Notes: generated from the sequence alone by a model not told the origin. DNA of 63,454 nt from an uncultured Prevotellaceae bacterium (GCA_947167995.1 CAMVKS010000011.1:1-63454); one strand, 5' to 3'. Positions 53,605-62,955 are shown, counted from the stretch's first letter. Numbers and translations: made by a program.

Positions 53605-56600
53605 ATGAGAAAGTATTTCCTTTTTTTGATGGCAGCATGTGTGTCGCTTGCAATTATTGCAGGCGACAAGCTAAGTGCGCCAACACGAGTGTTCTTACAG
53701 CAACGTGCCAATGCCGTTGCCCAGGCACCTAACGGCAAGAGTGTTCTTGCCTCGCCCAAGACATTGAATGGCATGGAGTATGTGGAATGCTTCATCACCC
53801 TGAATGGTTCTTCGATAGCCGAACTCGAGGCTAACGGAGTACAAGTTACTGGTCTGTTCAGCGACTTTGTCACTGCCAGTATTCCTGTCGACAAGCTTGA
53901 GACTGTAGCTCGCCTTGGTGGTGTCAAGCAAGTGGGTATCGCACGCAACGCACGACTGCTCACCGATGTAGCCAAAGGCATTGTTAACGCCGACAAGGCA
54001 TGGGACGGCACCAACTATGGCCTTCCACAGGGCTATACTGGTCAAGGTGTAGTTGTTGGTCTCATTGACGATGGTATCCAGTTCAACCACCGTGCTTTCC
54101 TTGATGCGAATGGCAACACTCGCGTGAAAGCGGTTTATATGCCTAACGCCAGCAGCGCCAACGGCGGTACCAAAGCCACTATCGACGGCGTGCAACTCAT
54201 GGGCTATCAGTACACCACTCCAAGCCAAATCGCCGCCCTCACCTGCGACGACACTGGTGAGAGTCATGGCACGCACACCAGTGGTTGCGCCGCAGGCTCG
54301 CAAGTAGGCAACTACTCTGGTATGGCCCCCGAGGCCGACCTCATCCTGTGTGGCTGCGGTTCTTCACTTACCGATAACGCCATCATGAGTTCGGCCAAGT
54401 ACATTGGCTGGTATGCTCAGCAACTTGGCAAGCCATGCGTTATCAGCATCAGTCTGGGTAGCGACATCGGTCCTCACGATGGCACCAGCATCATCAGCCG
54501 CGCCTATACCGAGGTTGCCAACACCTATGGCGCAGTGATTCTGCTTGCAGCAGGTAACGAGGCCGACATCATCGGTCACGCCCACAAAACACTCTCAAGC
54601 AGCAGCGACTACATGGCAGTCACCAACAATGTTTCTGGCGGCTGGTGGGGTGGTAGTGCCACCGGTGCTTGCGACATCTGGAATAGCACCAGCGATGAGC
54701 TGCAAATCAAGGTTATCGTAGGCAGCTCACAGAGCGACTGGATGACAAGCGGCACCTTTAGTGGTGTTACCGTTTCGGGTGGCGTGGATGCCTTCAACAA
54801 TCGCTATAACCTCTATATCGAAAGCAGCGAATCCTCGGCAACCTATGTAATTAAAGGACAAGCCGGCAACACCATCAACGTCTATACCGACTGCTATTAC
54901 AGCACTCTTAGCTCATCGTCGGGCAGCGTGAGTGGCTACACCATCACTCCTGGTACCTACGAGGGCTCTATGTGCGACGACATGACATCGCCCAAGGTAA
55001 TTAGTGTGGGTGCTATGTGCACGCGCTCTACCGACAATGGCTCTTACGGCATTAACGACATCGCCTACTTCTCGAGCTACGGCGTGGACTTCAACGGCGT
55101 TAACCAGCCATTCATCACTGCTCCTGGCCACTATGTGATTTCGTCAATCAATGGCTATGACTCTTATCAGTCGTCTTCTTGGTCGATGACCTACAATGGC
55201 ACAACCTATAAGTGGGGCCAGATGAGTGGAACCTCGATGGCTACTCCTTGCGCCGCTGGTGTGGTAGCACTCTATCTGCAGGCCGACCCAACTCTCGACG
55301 TTGACCGCGTGAAGGAGATTATTGCCGAGACAGCCACTGCCTATACCAATCCCTCCAGCCCTGCTCTTCAGCGTGGTCATGGAATCATCAACGCAGTCGA
55401 TGGTATCGAGTACATTCTCCAGCATCAGGGACCAACTATCGTTGCCAAGCCCGACAATGTAAACTTCCAGGGTTATGCCGGCGAGACTTATACCGAAGTC
55501 ATCACTGTTAAGGGTTATAACCTCACTCAACCCATCAATATTGCTAAGAGTGGCTCAAATCTTATCAGTGTGAACACCACTACCATCAGTGCCGAGGATG
55601 CTTACAGTGGCGTTGAGGTCACAGTAACCTATGCTCCCACAGCAGCCGGCGAGGCCGAGGCCACCCTCACCCTCACCAGCGCAGGTGCCGAGACCGTTAC
55701 CATCCCCATCACTTGTGCGGCCGACCCCAGGGTTCCAACAGTCATTGTTAATCCTGAGTCGCTTGAGTTCGTAACACCTTTGTCGACAACGGTGACCAAG
55801 ACCATCGACGTTACAGGTCTCTTCCTCGAGGGCGATGTCACTGTCACTCTCACCGACCCAAGCAATGTGTTCAGCGTTTCGCACACTACTATCCCCGCAA
55901 GCAGCTTCAGCGCAGGCACTCCAGTGCAAGTGACTGTGACCTTCAACTCGGGCGATACTGAGGCCGAATATACCGGCTCGATAGCATTCACTCCCAAAAA
56001 CGGAGCATCGAAGACGGTTGCTCTCAGTGCACAATCCTACGAGGGCGGCAATGCCAGCGATTCTTACCTGAACATCGCAAAATATGCCACCATCGACGAG
56101 GCTGGCGCTACAGTGAGCGGCATGACCTCTATCTACAAGTACACCATGCTAAACGATGCTGCATGGCTCACCCTTTCGGCTTATGGTGCACTTCAGGCCG
56201 ATGAAAACCAAAAATGGGTTGAGACCAGTTCTCTGTCATCTTACAGCAACAACTGGACCGCAACCGATATATTTGTTGGTGACGACGCATACTTCGGTTC
56301 CAATAACTCTTATTCGATTTATGGAAGCGGCAGCCAGACCTACTATGTTACCAATTGCGCCCAGGTTAAGGCTTATGTGAAGGGCAGCGGCACGTCGAGC
56401 TCAAATGCTACATTGGCTATCTTTGAGTGCTCACTCAATGCCGACGGCACACTCACCCCTGCCACAGCAGCTACCGACACCAAGCAAGGTACTGATGGCG
56501 TGATCACTTCGGCAGGCATCGACCCCAACAAGATTTATAAGGTAGTTTTGAGTGGTGGTGGAAGCTACCCCGACATTCTGGAGATTGGTTTCAAGACCGA

Positions 56601-57669
56601 GCTCAACCAACCAATGATTGTTGCCGATCCTTCCGACCTGACAATCTCGGCAAAACCTGGCGATACCGGCACTGCCACTATCAACGTGCGCGGCAAGATG
56701 TTGCCAGGCGATATTACAGTGGCTTTGAACGATCCTAACAATGTATTTGCTGTTTCGCCCACTACTATCAGCAAGGAAGCTGCCGAGGCAGGCACAACGC
56801 TCACCGTTACTTTCAAGAGTGACGAGGAGATTAACTGCAATGGCACAATCACCCTTACCAGTGGAAACCTTACTGCAACAGTAAACCTTAAAGGAAATTG
56901 CAACGACGGCGGCACCGCCAGCGATAATTATCTCAATATAGCCAAGTATGCCACTATCGATGCTGCTGGAGCAAATGTTAGCTACATGACTTCGATTTAC
57001 AATTACACCGAGTATGAGGATGACGACTGCGCTTGGCTCACCGTTTCTACCTATGGCGCTAAGCAAGCCGATGCCACTCAGAAATGGCTTGAAACCGGCT
57101 CTCTGTCGCAATACAACAACTCGTGGGCAGCATTCGACATCTTCCCAATCGACGATGCGTTCTTTGGCACTGCCCAGGCTTATGGCATTTACGGTAGCGG
57201 CAACCAAGTCTTCTATGTCACCAACTGTACCCAAGCTAAGGCTCTGGTTAAGGATGGTAGCAGTAGCAAGGCAACACTCAAGATTTATGAGTGCACACTC
57301 AATGCCGACGGCTCAATCACTCCTTCGGCAACAGCTGTTGACTCACAGCAAGGCGGCGCAAGCGGCTTGGTAGTTATCACTTCGGCCCAGCTCGATGCTT
57401 CTAAGGTTTACAAGGTTGAATTGATTGGTGGCGGTTCTTATCCCGACCTCCTGGCTGTGGGCTTCCAGACTCCACTCGTCCATGGTATCGTTGGCGATGT
57501 GAACTGCGACGGTGAGGTTACTACTGTTGACATCACTTGCCTCTACAACTATCTGCTCAACGGCGACGAGACCTACCTTGCCACCAGCGATGTAGATGGC
57601 GACGGCCAAGTCACCACAGTTGACATCACAGTAATCTACAACATCCTGCTTGCTTCTAAGAAGAAGTAA
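53605..57669 (+). CDS. Secreted S8 (subtilisin-like) serine peptidase with dockerin tail
   Basis: 1354 residues. Signal peptide (about 1-20), an inhibitor-like propeptide (about 25-120), and a subtilase domain with Asp155 (GLIDDGI), His221 (SHGTHTSG), Asn318 (LAAGNE) and Ser544 (GTSMATP). The catalytic domain is interrupted by a beta insert (about 345-445), as in cell-envelope subtilases. Then come two ASH-like repeats (about 610-810), a shared module (about 814-1001), a further ASH-like repeat, a second shared module (about 1102-1290) and a dockerin (1297-1354; DVNCDGEVTTVD and DVDGDGQVTTVD). No FN3 domain is evident. Own promoter and terminator. Confidence 0.93.
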   Translation: MRKYFLFLMAACVSLAIIAGDKLSAPTRVFLQQRANAVAQAPNGKSVLASPKTLNGMEYVECFITLNGSSIAELEANGVQVTGLFSDFVTASIPVDKLETVARLGGVKQVGIARNARLLTDVAKGIVNADKAWDGTNYGLPQGYTGQGVVVGLIDDGIQFNHRAFLDANGNTRVKAVYMPNASSANGGTKATIDGVQLMGYQYTTPSQIAALTCDDTGESHGTHTSGCAAGSQVGNYSGMAPEADLILCGCGSSLTDNAIMSSAKYIGWYAQQLGKPCVISISLGSDIGPHDGTSIISRAYTEVANTYGAVILLAAGNEADIIGHAHKTLSSSSDYMAVTNNVSGGWWGGSATGACDIWNSTSDELQIKVIVGSSQSDWMTSGTFSGVTVSGGVDAFNNRYNLYIESSESSATYVIKGQAGNTINVYTDCYYSTLSSSSGSVSGYTITPGTYEGSMCDDMTSPKVISVGAMCTRSTDNGSYGINDIAYFSSYGVDFNGVNQPFITAPGHYVISSINGYDSYQSSSWSMTYNGTTYKWGQMSGTSMATPCAAGVVALYLQADPTLDVDRVKEIIAETATAYTNPSSPALQRGHGIINAVDGIEYILQHQGPTIVAKPDNVNFQGYAGETYTEVITVKGYNLTQPINIAKSGSNLISVNTTTISAEDAYSGVEVTVTYAPTAAGEAEATLTLTSAGAETVTIPITCAADPRVPTVIVNPESLEFVTPLSTTVTKTIDVTGLFLEGDVTVTLTDPSNVFSVSHTTIPASSFSAGTPVQVTVTFNSGDTEAEYTGSIAFTPKNGASKTVALSAQSYEGGNASDSYLNIAKYATIDEAGATVSGMTSIYKYTMLNDAAWLTLSAYGALQADENQKWVETSSLSSYSNNWTATDIFVGDDAYFGSNNSYSIYGSGSQTYYVTNCAQVKAYVKGSGTSSSNATLAIFECSLNADGTLTPATAATDTKQGTDGVITSAGIDPNKIYKVVLSGGGSYPDILEIGFKTELNQPMIVADPSDLTISAKPGDTGTATINVRGKMLPGDITVALNDPNNVFAVSPTTISKEAAEAGTTLTVTFKSDEEINCNGTITLTSGNLTATVNLKGNCNDGGTASDNYLNIAKYATIDAAGANVSYMTSIYNYTEYEDDDCAWLTVSTYGAKQADATQKWLETGSLSQYNNSWAAFDIFPIDDAFFGTAQAYGIYGSGNQVFYVTNCTQAKALVKDGSSSKATLKIYECTLNADGSITPSATAVDSQQGGASGLVVITSAQLDASKVYKVELIGGGSYPDLLAVGFQTPLVHGIVGDVNCDGEVTTVDITCLYNYLLNGDETYLATSDVDGDGQVTTVDITVIYNILLASKKK

Positions 57670-57684
57670 GACTATAACTTGACA

Positions 57685-57735
57685 TTCACACAAAAGAAGC
57701 GCTTCACACAAAAGAAGCGCTTCTTTGTATTTTTA
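57685..57735 (+). terminator. Terminator built from a duplicated 18-bp unit
   Basis: TTCACACAAAAGAAGCGC is repeated in tandem (57685-57702, 57703-57720). The AAGAAGCGC of the first unit pairs with GCGCTTCTT after the second, followed by a T-rich run. Confidence 0.7.
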
Positions 57736-57778
57736 TACCGTATAAATTACCCAAAATCATGAAAGAACGTGAAAAATG

Positions 57779-57809
57779 TTGCATAAATAAAAATATTTCT
57801 ATAATTTTG
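57779..57809 (+). promoter_or_regulatory. Promoter of the fourth C10 peptidase gene
   Basis: TTG at 57779-57781 and TAATTTTG at 57802-57809 are 20 bp apart. The leader holds AAAACAACTATAT at 57834-57846. Confidence 0.65.
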
Positions 57810-57867
57810 ACTGATTTTTAATAATACATAGATAAAACAACTATATTTTTTTAAAAAATTACAATTA

Positions 57868-60800
57868 ATGAAAAAGCTACTATCTTTACTGACTGTCATG
57901 GCAGTTGCTGTGCAACTGATGGCAGCACCCGTTGATGTGTCAACGGCGAAGACCAAGGCCGAGCAATACCTTGCCAACAAGGTGTATGCCGGCAAGTACA
58001 TGGCCCCTGCGGCCACTCAAGCCAAGCTCATCAAGACCGAGATGGGCGAGAAAGCACAAACTCCTGTGTATTACATTTTCAACACCGAGACCACCTTTGT
58101 CATCGTCAGCGGTGACGATCGTGCCGAGGAAGTGCTTGCCTACGGCGACAGACCTCTGAACCTGGACCGCATCCCCACCAACATGCAGGCATGGCTCAAT
58201 GGCTACAAGCGCCAAATCGACTGGCTGCTTACCCACCCCGACGTCAAGGTCGAGAAACCAACCACAGCTAAGGCTCCTGGCCTCAAAGCCACAACTTACG
58301 GCCCACTGCTCACCTGCTTGTGGGACCAAACTGAGCCCTACTGGGATCTGTGCAAATTCACCTACAGCGGCACTAACTACCAGTGCTACACTGGCTGCCC
58401 TGCCACATCGGCATCGATGGTGCTCTACTACTGGAAATACCCCACTGAACCCGTTGGACCACTTCCTGCCTACTCTTCGACTCTCGAACTGGGCTACTAT
58501 AACAGCGTGAACTATACCTACGCTGCTCTGCCACAAGTGACCTTCGACTGGGACAACATGAAGGACCATTATGGCACATGGAAAGATGAGAACGGCACAA
58601 CTCACAACGAGACTTACACCGAAGCCGAGGGTGCCGCAGTGGCCACCCTGATGCGCTATGTGGGCCAGGCCGAGCACATGATGTATGGCACCGCTGCTGC
58701 TGGCGGTAGTGGCATCTACACAACCGATGCCCAGATTGTTGCCGACATGTACATTGGCTTCGGCTACGATGAGGCCACCACTCGCCTGGTGCAGAAAGGC
58801 AGCTACACCGAGGCTCAATGGGCTCAATTGCTGCAAACCGAGATGATTGAGAGCCGTCCCGTGGTGTTCATGGCTGTGGACAACGGCGCTGGCGGCCATG
58901 CCTTCAATGTCGACGGTTACAATTCCAGCACCAACAAGTATCACATCAACTTTGGCTGGAGTGGCGACGGCAACAACTGGTGCGCGATGAACGCCTTCTC
59001 CGATGGCGAGGGCTACACATTCAATAGCGACCAGCAGATGATCATCGGCATTCAGCCTCCAATGGGTATGATTAAGACCAATCCTTCGGAGGTGAACTTC
59101 AACGGCTTTGCAGGCGAAACCTATACTCAGACCGTGAGAGTTCAGGCCCGTAACATCGAGAACAATGTTGAAATCGCCCTGAGCGGTGACAATGTTTACA
59201 GCATCAGCCACACAACCATCACTCCAACTGAGGCTGCCAATGGTGTTGACGTAGTAGTTACCTACGCTCCCACCCAGGCTGGCAACACCAGTGCAACTAT
59301 CACACTCTCGTGCGCCGACGAGGAAGTGGAGACTGTTACCGTGCCCATCACCGGTGTGGCTGCGCCACGCGTGCCAACTCTGCTTGTCGATACCGAGAGT
59401 CTCGACTTCTCTGCCACTCTTGACAAGACAGTGACAAAAAACATCTCTCTCACTGGAGCATTCCTGACCAATGACGTTACTGTAACCTTGAACGACACAA
59501 AGGGTGTATTCACAGTTTCACCAACTACAATTTCACAAAGCAGCACCGATGTCAACACTCCTGTAACTGTTGCTGTATCATTTAGTTCGGCAACAGAGGG
59601 TAGCTTCACTGGCTCAATCACATTTGCCAGCGATGGCGCCGAGAGCAAGACTGTAAACCTCACTGCTATAGCTCGTGATGGTGGCACCGCTGCCGACCCA
59701 TTCCTCAACATCGCCAATTATGAGACTATCGACGAGGCTGGAGCCGCTGTCGATGGCATGAACACTATCTACAAGTACACTGAGTATGAAGAACAAGAGT
59801 GCGCTTGGCTCACTGTCTCTAACTACGGCGCACAGAAGGCTGACGCAAACCAGAACTGGATTAGCTGCACTTCACTCACTCAATATAGCAACTCATGGAG
59901 CGCAAGCGACGTGTTCCCAGGACAAAACGCTTACTTTGGCAGCAGCCAGGCTTACTCGGTTTATGGAAGCGGCAACCAATCATTCTTTGTAACCAACTGT
60001 ACTCAAGTCAAGGCTCTTGTCAAGGGTAGCAGCTACAGCAGCTCATCGGCAAGCCTGGCAATCTATGAGTGCACGCTCAATGCCAATGGCACTGTCACTC
60101 CTTCAAGTAGTGCAGTTGACACTAAAACAGGTGGCGACGGAGTCATAACTTCGGCTGAGCTTGATGAGTCAAAGATTTATAATGTGCAATTGACTGGTGG
60201 TGGCTCTTATCCCGACCTCCTGGAGATTGGTTTCAAGACTCCACTCAATCAACTCGAGACTCCTGTGGCTACTGCTGCTACCGAGATTACTGCCAGCAGC
60301 TTCGTAGCAAACTGGACACCATGCGAGGGTGCTACCAGCTACATCCTGCGTGTCGTGCCCAAGAACTACGACATCCTCACCGAGGGCTTCTCGAAGTTCA
60401 CCAAGGCTGGCGCTCAAGACCTGGGCAGCAAGCTCGACGACTATATGGACAACGCCGGCTGGACTGGAACTAAGGTCTATGAGGCAGTGGGAGGCGCACG
60501 CCTGGGCACTGCCTCGGCTACTGGCTCAATCACTTCGCCAGTTCTCACTCTCACCGAGAACAAGGTGACCGTTACTTTCAAGGCCATGGCCTTCAACAAC
60601 GACACCAACTGCAACTTCAAGGTTTCTTGCGGCAGCGCAAGTGAGACTGTGACTTTGCCCGACAATAACGAGGCAACCTACACTGTGGTCCTTGACTGCA
60701 ACGCAGGCGCTGGCCAGAAGATCAAGTTTGAGACCGTTGCCAATAGCAAGCGCGTGATCATTACTGGCATTCACGTCATCGATGGCGAGCACGCAGGCAC

Positions 60801-61146
60801 TGCCAAGTCGATTGATATCGACGGAGTGACATTCACAGGCATCACTGGCAGCAGCTACAAGGTTACCGGCCTTGATCCTGCCACAACCTACCTCTATGAC
60901 GTGAAGGCTGTGTTTGGTGCTAAGCAGAGCAAGTGGTCTAATCTGATTACGGTTACCACTCTTGCTGGCGGTATCGTGGGTGACGTGAACTGCGATGGCG
61001 AAGTAACCACCATCGACATCACCTGCCTCTACAACTACCTGCTCAACGGCGACGAGACCTATCTCGCCACCAGCGACGTGAATGGTGACGGTGAGATTAC
61101 AACTGTCGACATCACCGTAATCTACAACATCTTGCTTGGCAATTAA
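57868..61146 (+). CDS. Secreted C10 cysteine peptidase with dockerin tail, second type
   Basis: 1092 residues. Signal peptide (about 1-19), streptopain-type propeptide, catalytic Cys177 (YTGCPATSAS) and His344 (GGHAFNVDGYN), then NFGWSGDGNN. In its propeptide and active site it is closer to the giant C10 peptidase at 29718 than to those at 2455 and 9942. Two ASH-like repeats (about 400-600) are followed by one shared module (about 605-793), an FN3 domain split by a beta-sandwich (about 797-1030; FVANWTPCEGATSYILRV, then YLYDVKAVFGAKQSKWSN) and a dockerin (1038-1092; DVNCDGEVTTID and DVNGDGEITTVD) that is almost the dockerin of the upstream S8 peptidase. Confidence 0.92.
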   Translation: MKKLLSLLTVMAVAVQLMAAPVDVSTAKTKAEQYLANKVYAGKYMAPAATQAKLIKTEMGEKAQTPVYYIFNTETTFVIVSGDDRAEEVLAYGDRPLNLDRIPTNMQAWLNGYKRQIDWLLTHPDVKVEKPTTAKAPGLKATTYGPLLTCLWDQTEPYWDLCKFTYSGTNYQCYTGCPATSASMVLYYWKYPTEPVGPLPAYSSTLELGYYNSVNYTYAALPQVTFDWDNMKDHYGTWKDENGTTHNETYTEAEGAAVATLMRYVGQAEHMMYGTAAAGGSGIYTTDAQIVADMYIGFGYDEATTRLVQKGSYTEAQWAQLLQTEMIESRPVVFMAVDNGAGGHAFNVDGYNSSTNKYHINFGWSGDGNNWCAMNAFSDGEGYTFNSDQQMIIGIQPPMGMIKTNPSEVNFNGFAGETYTQTVRVQARNIENNVEIALSGDNVYSISHTTITPTEAANGVDVVVTYAPTQAGNTSATITLSCADEEVETVTVPITGVAAPRVPTLLVDTESLDFSATLDKTVTKNISLTGAFLTNDVTVTLNDTKGVFTVSPTTISQSSTDVNTPVTVAVSFSSATEGSFTGSITFASDGAESKTVNLTAIARDGGTAADPFLNIANYETIDEAGAAVDGMNTIYKYTEYEEQECAWLTVSNYGAQKADANQNWISCTSLTQYSNSWSASDVFPGQNAYFGSSQAYSVYGSGNQSFFVTNCTQVKALVKGSSYSSSSASLAIYECTLNANGTVTPSSSAVDTKTGGDGVITSAELDESKIYNVQLTGGGSYPDLLEIGFKTPLNQLETPVATAATEITASSFVANWTPCEGATSYILRVVPKNYDILTEGFSKFTKAGAQDLGSKLDDYMDNAGWTGTKVYEAVGGARLGTASATGSITSPVLTLTENKVTVTFKAMAFNNDTNCNFKVSCGSASETVTLPDNNEATYTVVLDCNAGAGQKIKFETVANSKRVIITGIHVIDGEHAGTAKSIDIDGVTFTGITGSSYKVTGLDPATTYLYDVKAVFGAKQSKWSNLITVTTLAGGIVGDVNCDGEVTTIDITCLYNYLLNGDETYLATSDVNGDGEITTVDITVIYNILLGN

Positions 61147-61163
61147 CGCTCTTTAGGTAAATA

Positions 61164-61203
61164 CAATTAAGGACAAGGCAAAATATTGTCTTGTCCTTAA
61201 TTG
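61164..61203. terminator. Bidirectional terminator between convergent genes
   Basis: Perfect 14-bp arms CAATTAAGGACAAG (61164-61177) and CTTGTCCTTAATTG (61190-61203) lie between the C10 gene and the minus-strand repeat protein. Confidence 0.75.
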
Positions 61204-61239
61204 TTGTCTTAAAAAAGCAATTGTGCATTATGCATTGAA

Positions 61240-62955
61240 TCAGTTGCCCAGCAGCACACTATAGACGGCTGTGATGTCGGCGGCGGTGATGATATTGTCG
61301 CCAGTTTGGTCACCGTTGACAACATGGCTGTAGTCATTGTTGAGCAGGACATCAAAGAGTGCTGTCACGTCGGCAGCGGTCACAGTGCCGTCGCCGTTCA
61401 CGTCACCAAGCATGCCGCCGATGGTAGCTCGAGTTGCCACATTGCCGCTGGCATCATACAGGATTCCACCCGCAAAATACCCCCCAACGGGTTCGGTGAT
61501 TCTCAAGCCGTCCTCCAAAACCAATTCACCCATGTTGCGTATCGCACCTGAACCGCCAGTTGCAAGCACATTAGTTCCGCTCCCCTTAACCACAAGTCGA
61601 GTGTTGGAAGGACTCGATGCATAGATGCCGTAGGTGCCTCGGGCTATCAAGCTATGAAGATTGTTAATCGTGAGGGTTTTGCCGCTAACTATCGTGATGC
61701 CTGATTTCCTTCCTTGCACGCCAAGTGTATCGGTGCCTGTTATCGTGGTGTTTGACAGCACCATCCCATTCATATTGGTGCCAGATGGCATTACTAAGAT
61801 GCTACTTGTGCCCTTCACATTAATGGTCAGTCCATCGATACTACTTCTTATGCAGGCTCCATTGCTTGTCTCGCCACAGCTGAGCCTGGCATTCTCAAGT
61901 GTGAGAGTCTTGGACGATGGATTGTAGGTTACAGTGCCGCTCACGCCATAAATGTTGCTTAGATTGTAGCAATTGGCGTTGGTCACTTGCACACCGTTAA
62001 TCCACAGGTCAAATTCCTCGATTGCACCAATGAAATAGCCAGGATTGCTGGGGCCACCATCGATGTGGGCATAAGCCATGTTGACATGGTTAGGATTATA
62101 GGTGGTTCCTGCGCCGCCAACAAGCTTAGTGCAGCCCATGAACATTTCAGCCGAATTTCCTGCACTTGTAGCTTGCGTGCTCCAATTGTCGCCCACGCTG
62201 ATAGTTGTTAGATTAGAACAATCATAAAACATCCTGACCATAAAGTACACACCTGATGTGTTGAAACTGCTTAAATCAAGAAAGGTGAGATTCTCACAAT
62301 AACTGAACATGGAACGCATATTGACAACATTACTGGTATTGAAACTACTTATTTTTAAATTTGACAAACTCTTACAATTACGGAACATGCCATCCATACT
62401 TGTGGTTTTGCTAGTATTGAAACTGCTCAAGTCAAGACTGGTGAGATTTTCACAGTGTCCAAACATATCACTCATATCGATAACATTTGAAGTGTTAAAG
62501 CTGCTGAGGTTAAGAATCGCCAGGCTCTCGCACCCATAGAACATCTGCACCATCCTATTCACATTAGAAGTATTGAAGCCGCTAAGGTTAAGATTTGTCA
62601 GTTTTTTGCATCCACAGAACATATACATCATATCGGTCACCTGGCTGGTGTTGAGATAGTTCAATCCCAACATAGATTCCAGATTTTCCATATGGCTAAA
62701 CCAGTAAGAGGTAGCGGTGGGGCGAGCCTGTGCAAATGATGAGTCGAAGACTACTCGCGTCACACTTGCATAGGTGCCATCATGGTACCACTCTGGCCTG
62801 TAGTAGGCATTATTCAGGCTATAAGCCCCATCAGGTTTTGTGCCGTAGTAGAAGGTGAGCGTGGTGTTGCTTGGGGTATAAACCACATAAGGTTCGGCCG
62901 CCCATGCAGCGATGCACGCCGTCATTGTCACTAAGAGAAAAAGTAATCGTTTCAT
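61240..62955 (-). CDS. BspA/PARCEL-type repeat surface protein with dockerin tail
   Basis: 571 residues. Signal peptide (about 1-19), then about six copies of a 24-25 residue repeat (about 85-265) of the DUF285/PARCEL type: xMFxxCxxLTxLDLSSFNTSxV (for example MFGHCENLTSLDLSSFNTS). This family includes BspA-like leucine-rich adhesins and Mycoplasma surface lipoproteins. Next is a domain starting LWINGVQVTNA (about 296-500), shared with the 38138 protein, and a dockerin (517-571; DVNGDGTVTAAD and DQTGDNIITAAD). Its dockerin is very close to the N-terminal dockerin of the 35558 protein. Likely a surface or secreted adhesin. Confidence 0.87.
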   Translation of the reverse strand: MKRLLFLLVTMTACIAAWAAEPYVVYTPSNTTLTFYYGTKPDGAYSLNNAYYRPEWYHDGTYASVTRVVFDSSFAQARPTATSYWFSHMENLESMLGLNYLNTSQVTDMMYMFCGCKKLTNLNLSGFNTSNVNRMVQMFYGCESLAILNLSSFNTSNVIDMSDMFGHCENLTSLDLSSFNTSKTTSMDGMFRNCKSLSNLKISSFNTSNVVNMRSMFSYCENLTFLDLSSFNTSGVYFMVRMFYDCSNLTTISVGDNWSTQATSAGNSAEMFMGCTKLVGGAGTTYNPNHVNMAYAHIDGGPSNPGYFIGAIEEFDLWINGVQVTNANCYNLSNIYGVSGTVTYNPSSKTLTLENARLSCGETSNGACIRSSIDGLTINVKGTSSILVMPSGTNMNGMVLSNTTITGTDTLGVQGRKSGITIVSGKTLTINNLHSLIARGTYGIYASSPSNTRLVVKGSGTNVLATGGSGAIRNMGELVLEDGLRITEPVGGYFAGGILYDASGNVATRATIGGMLGDVNGDGTVTAADVTALFDVLLNNDYSHVVNGDQTGDNIITAADITAVYSVLLGN

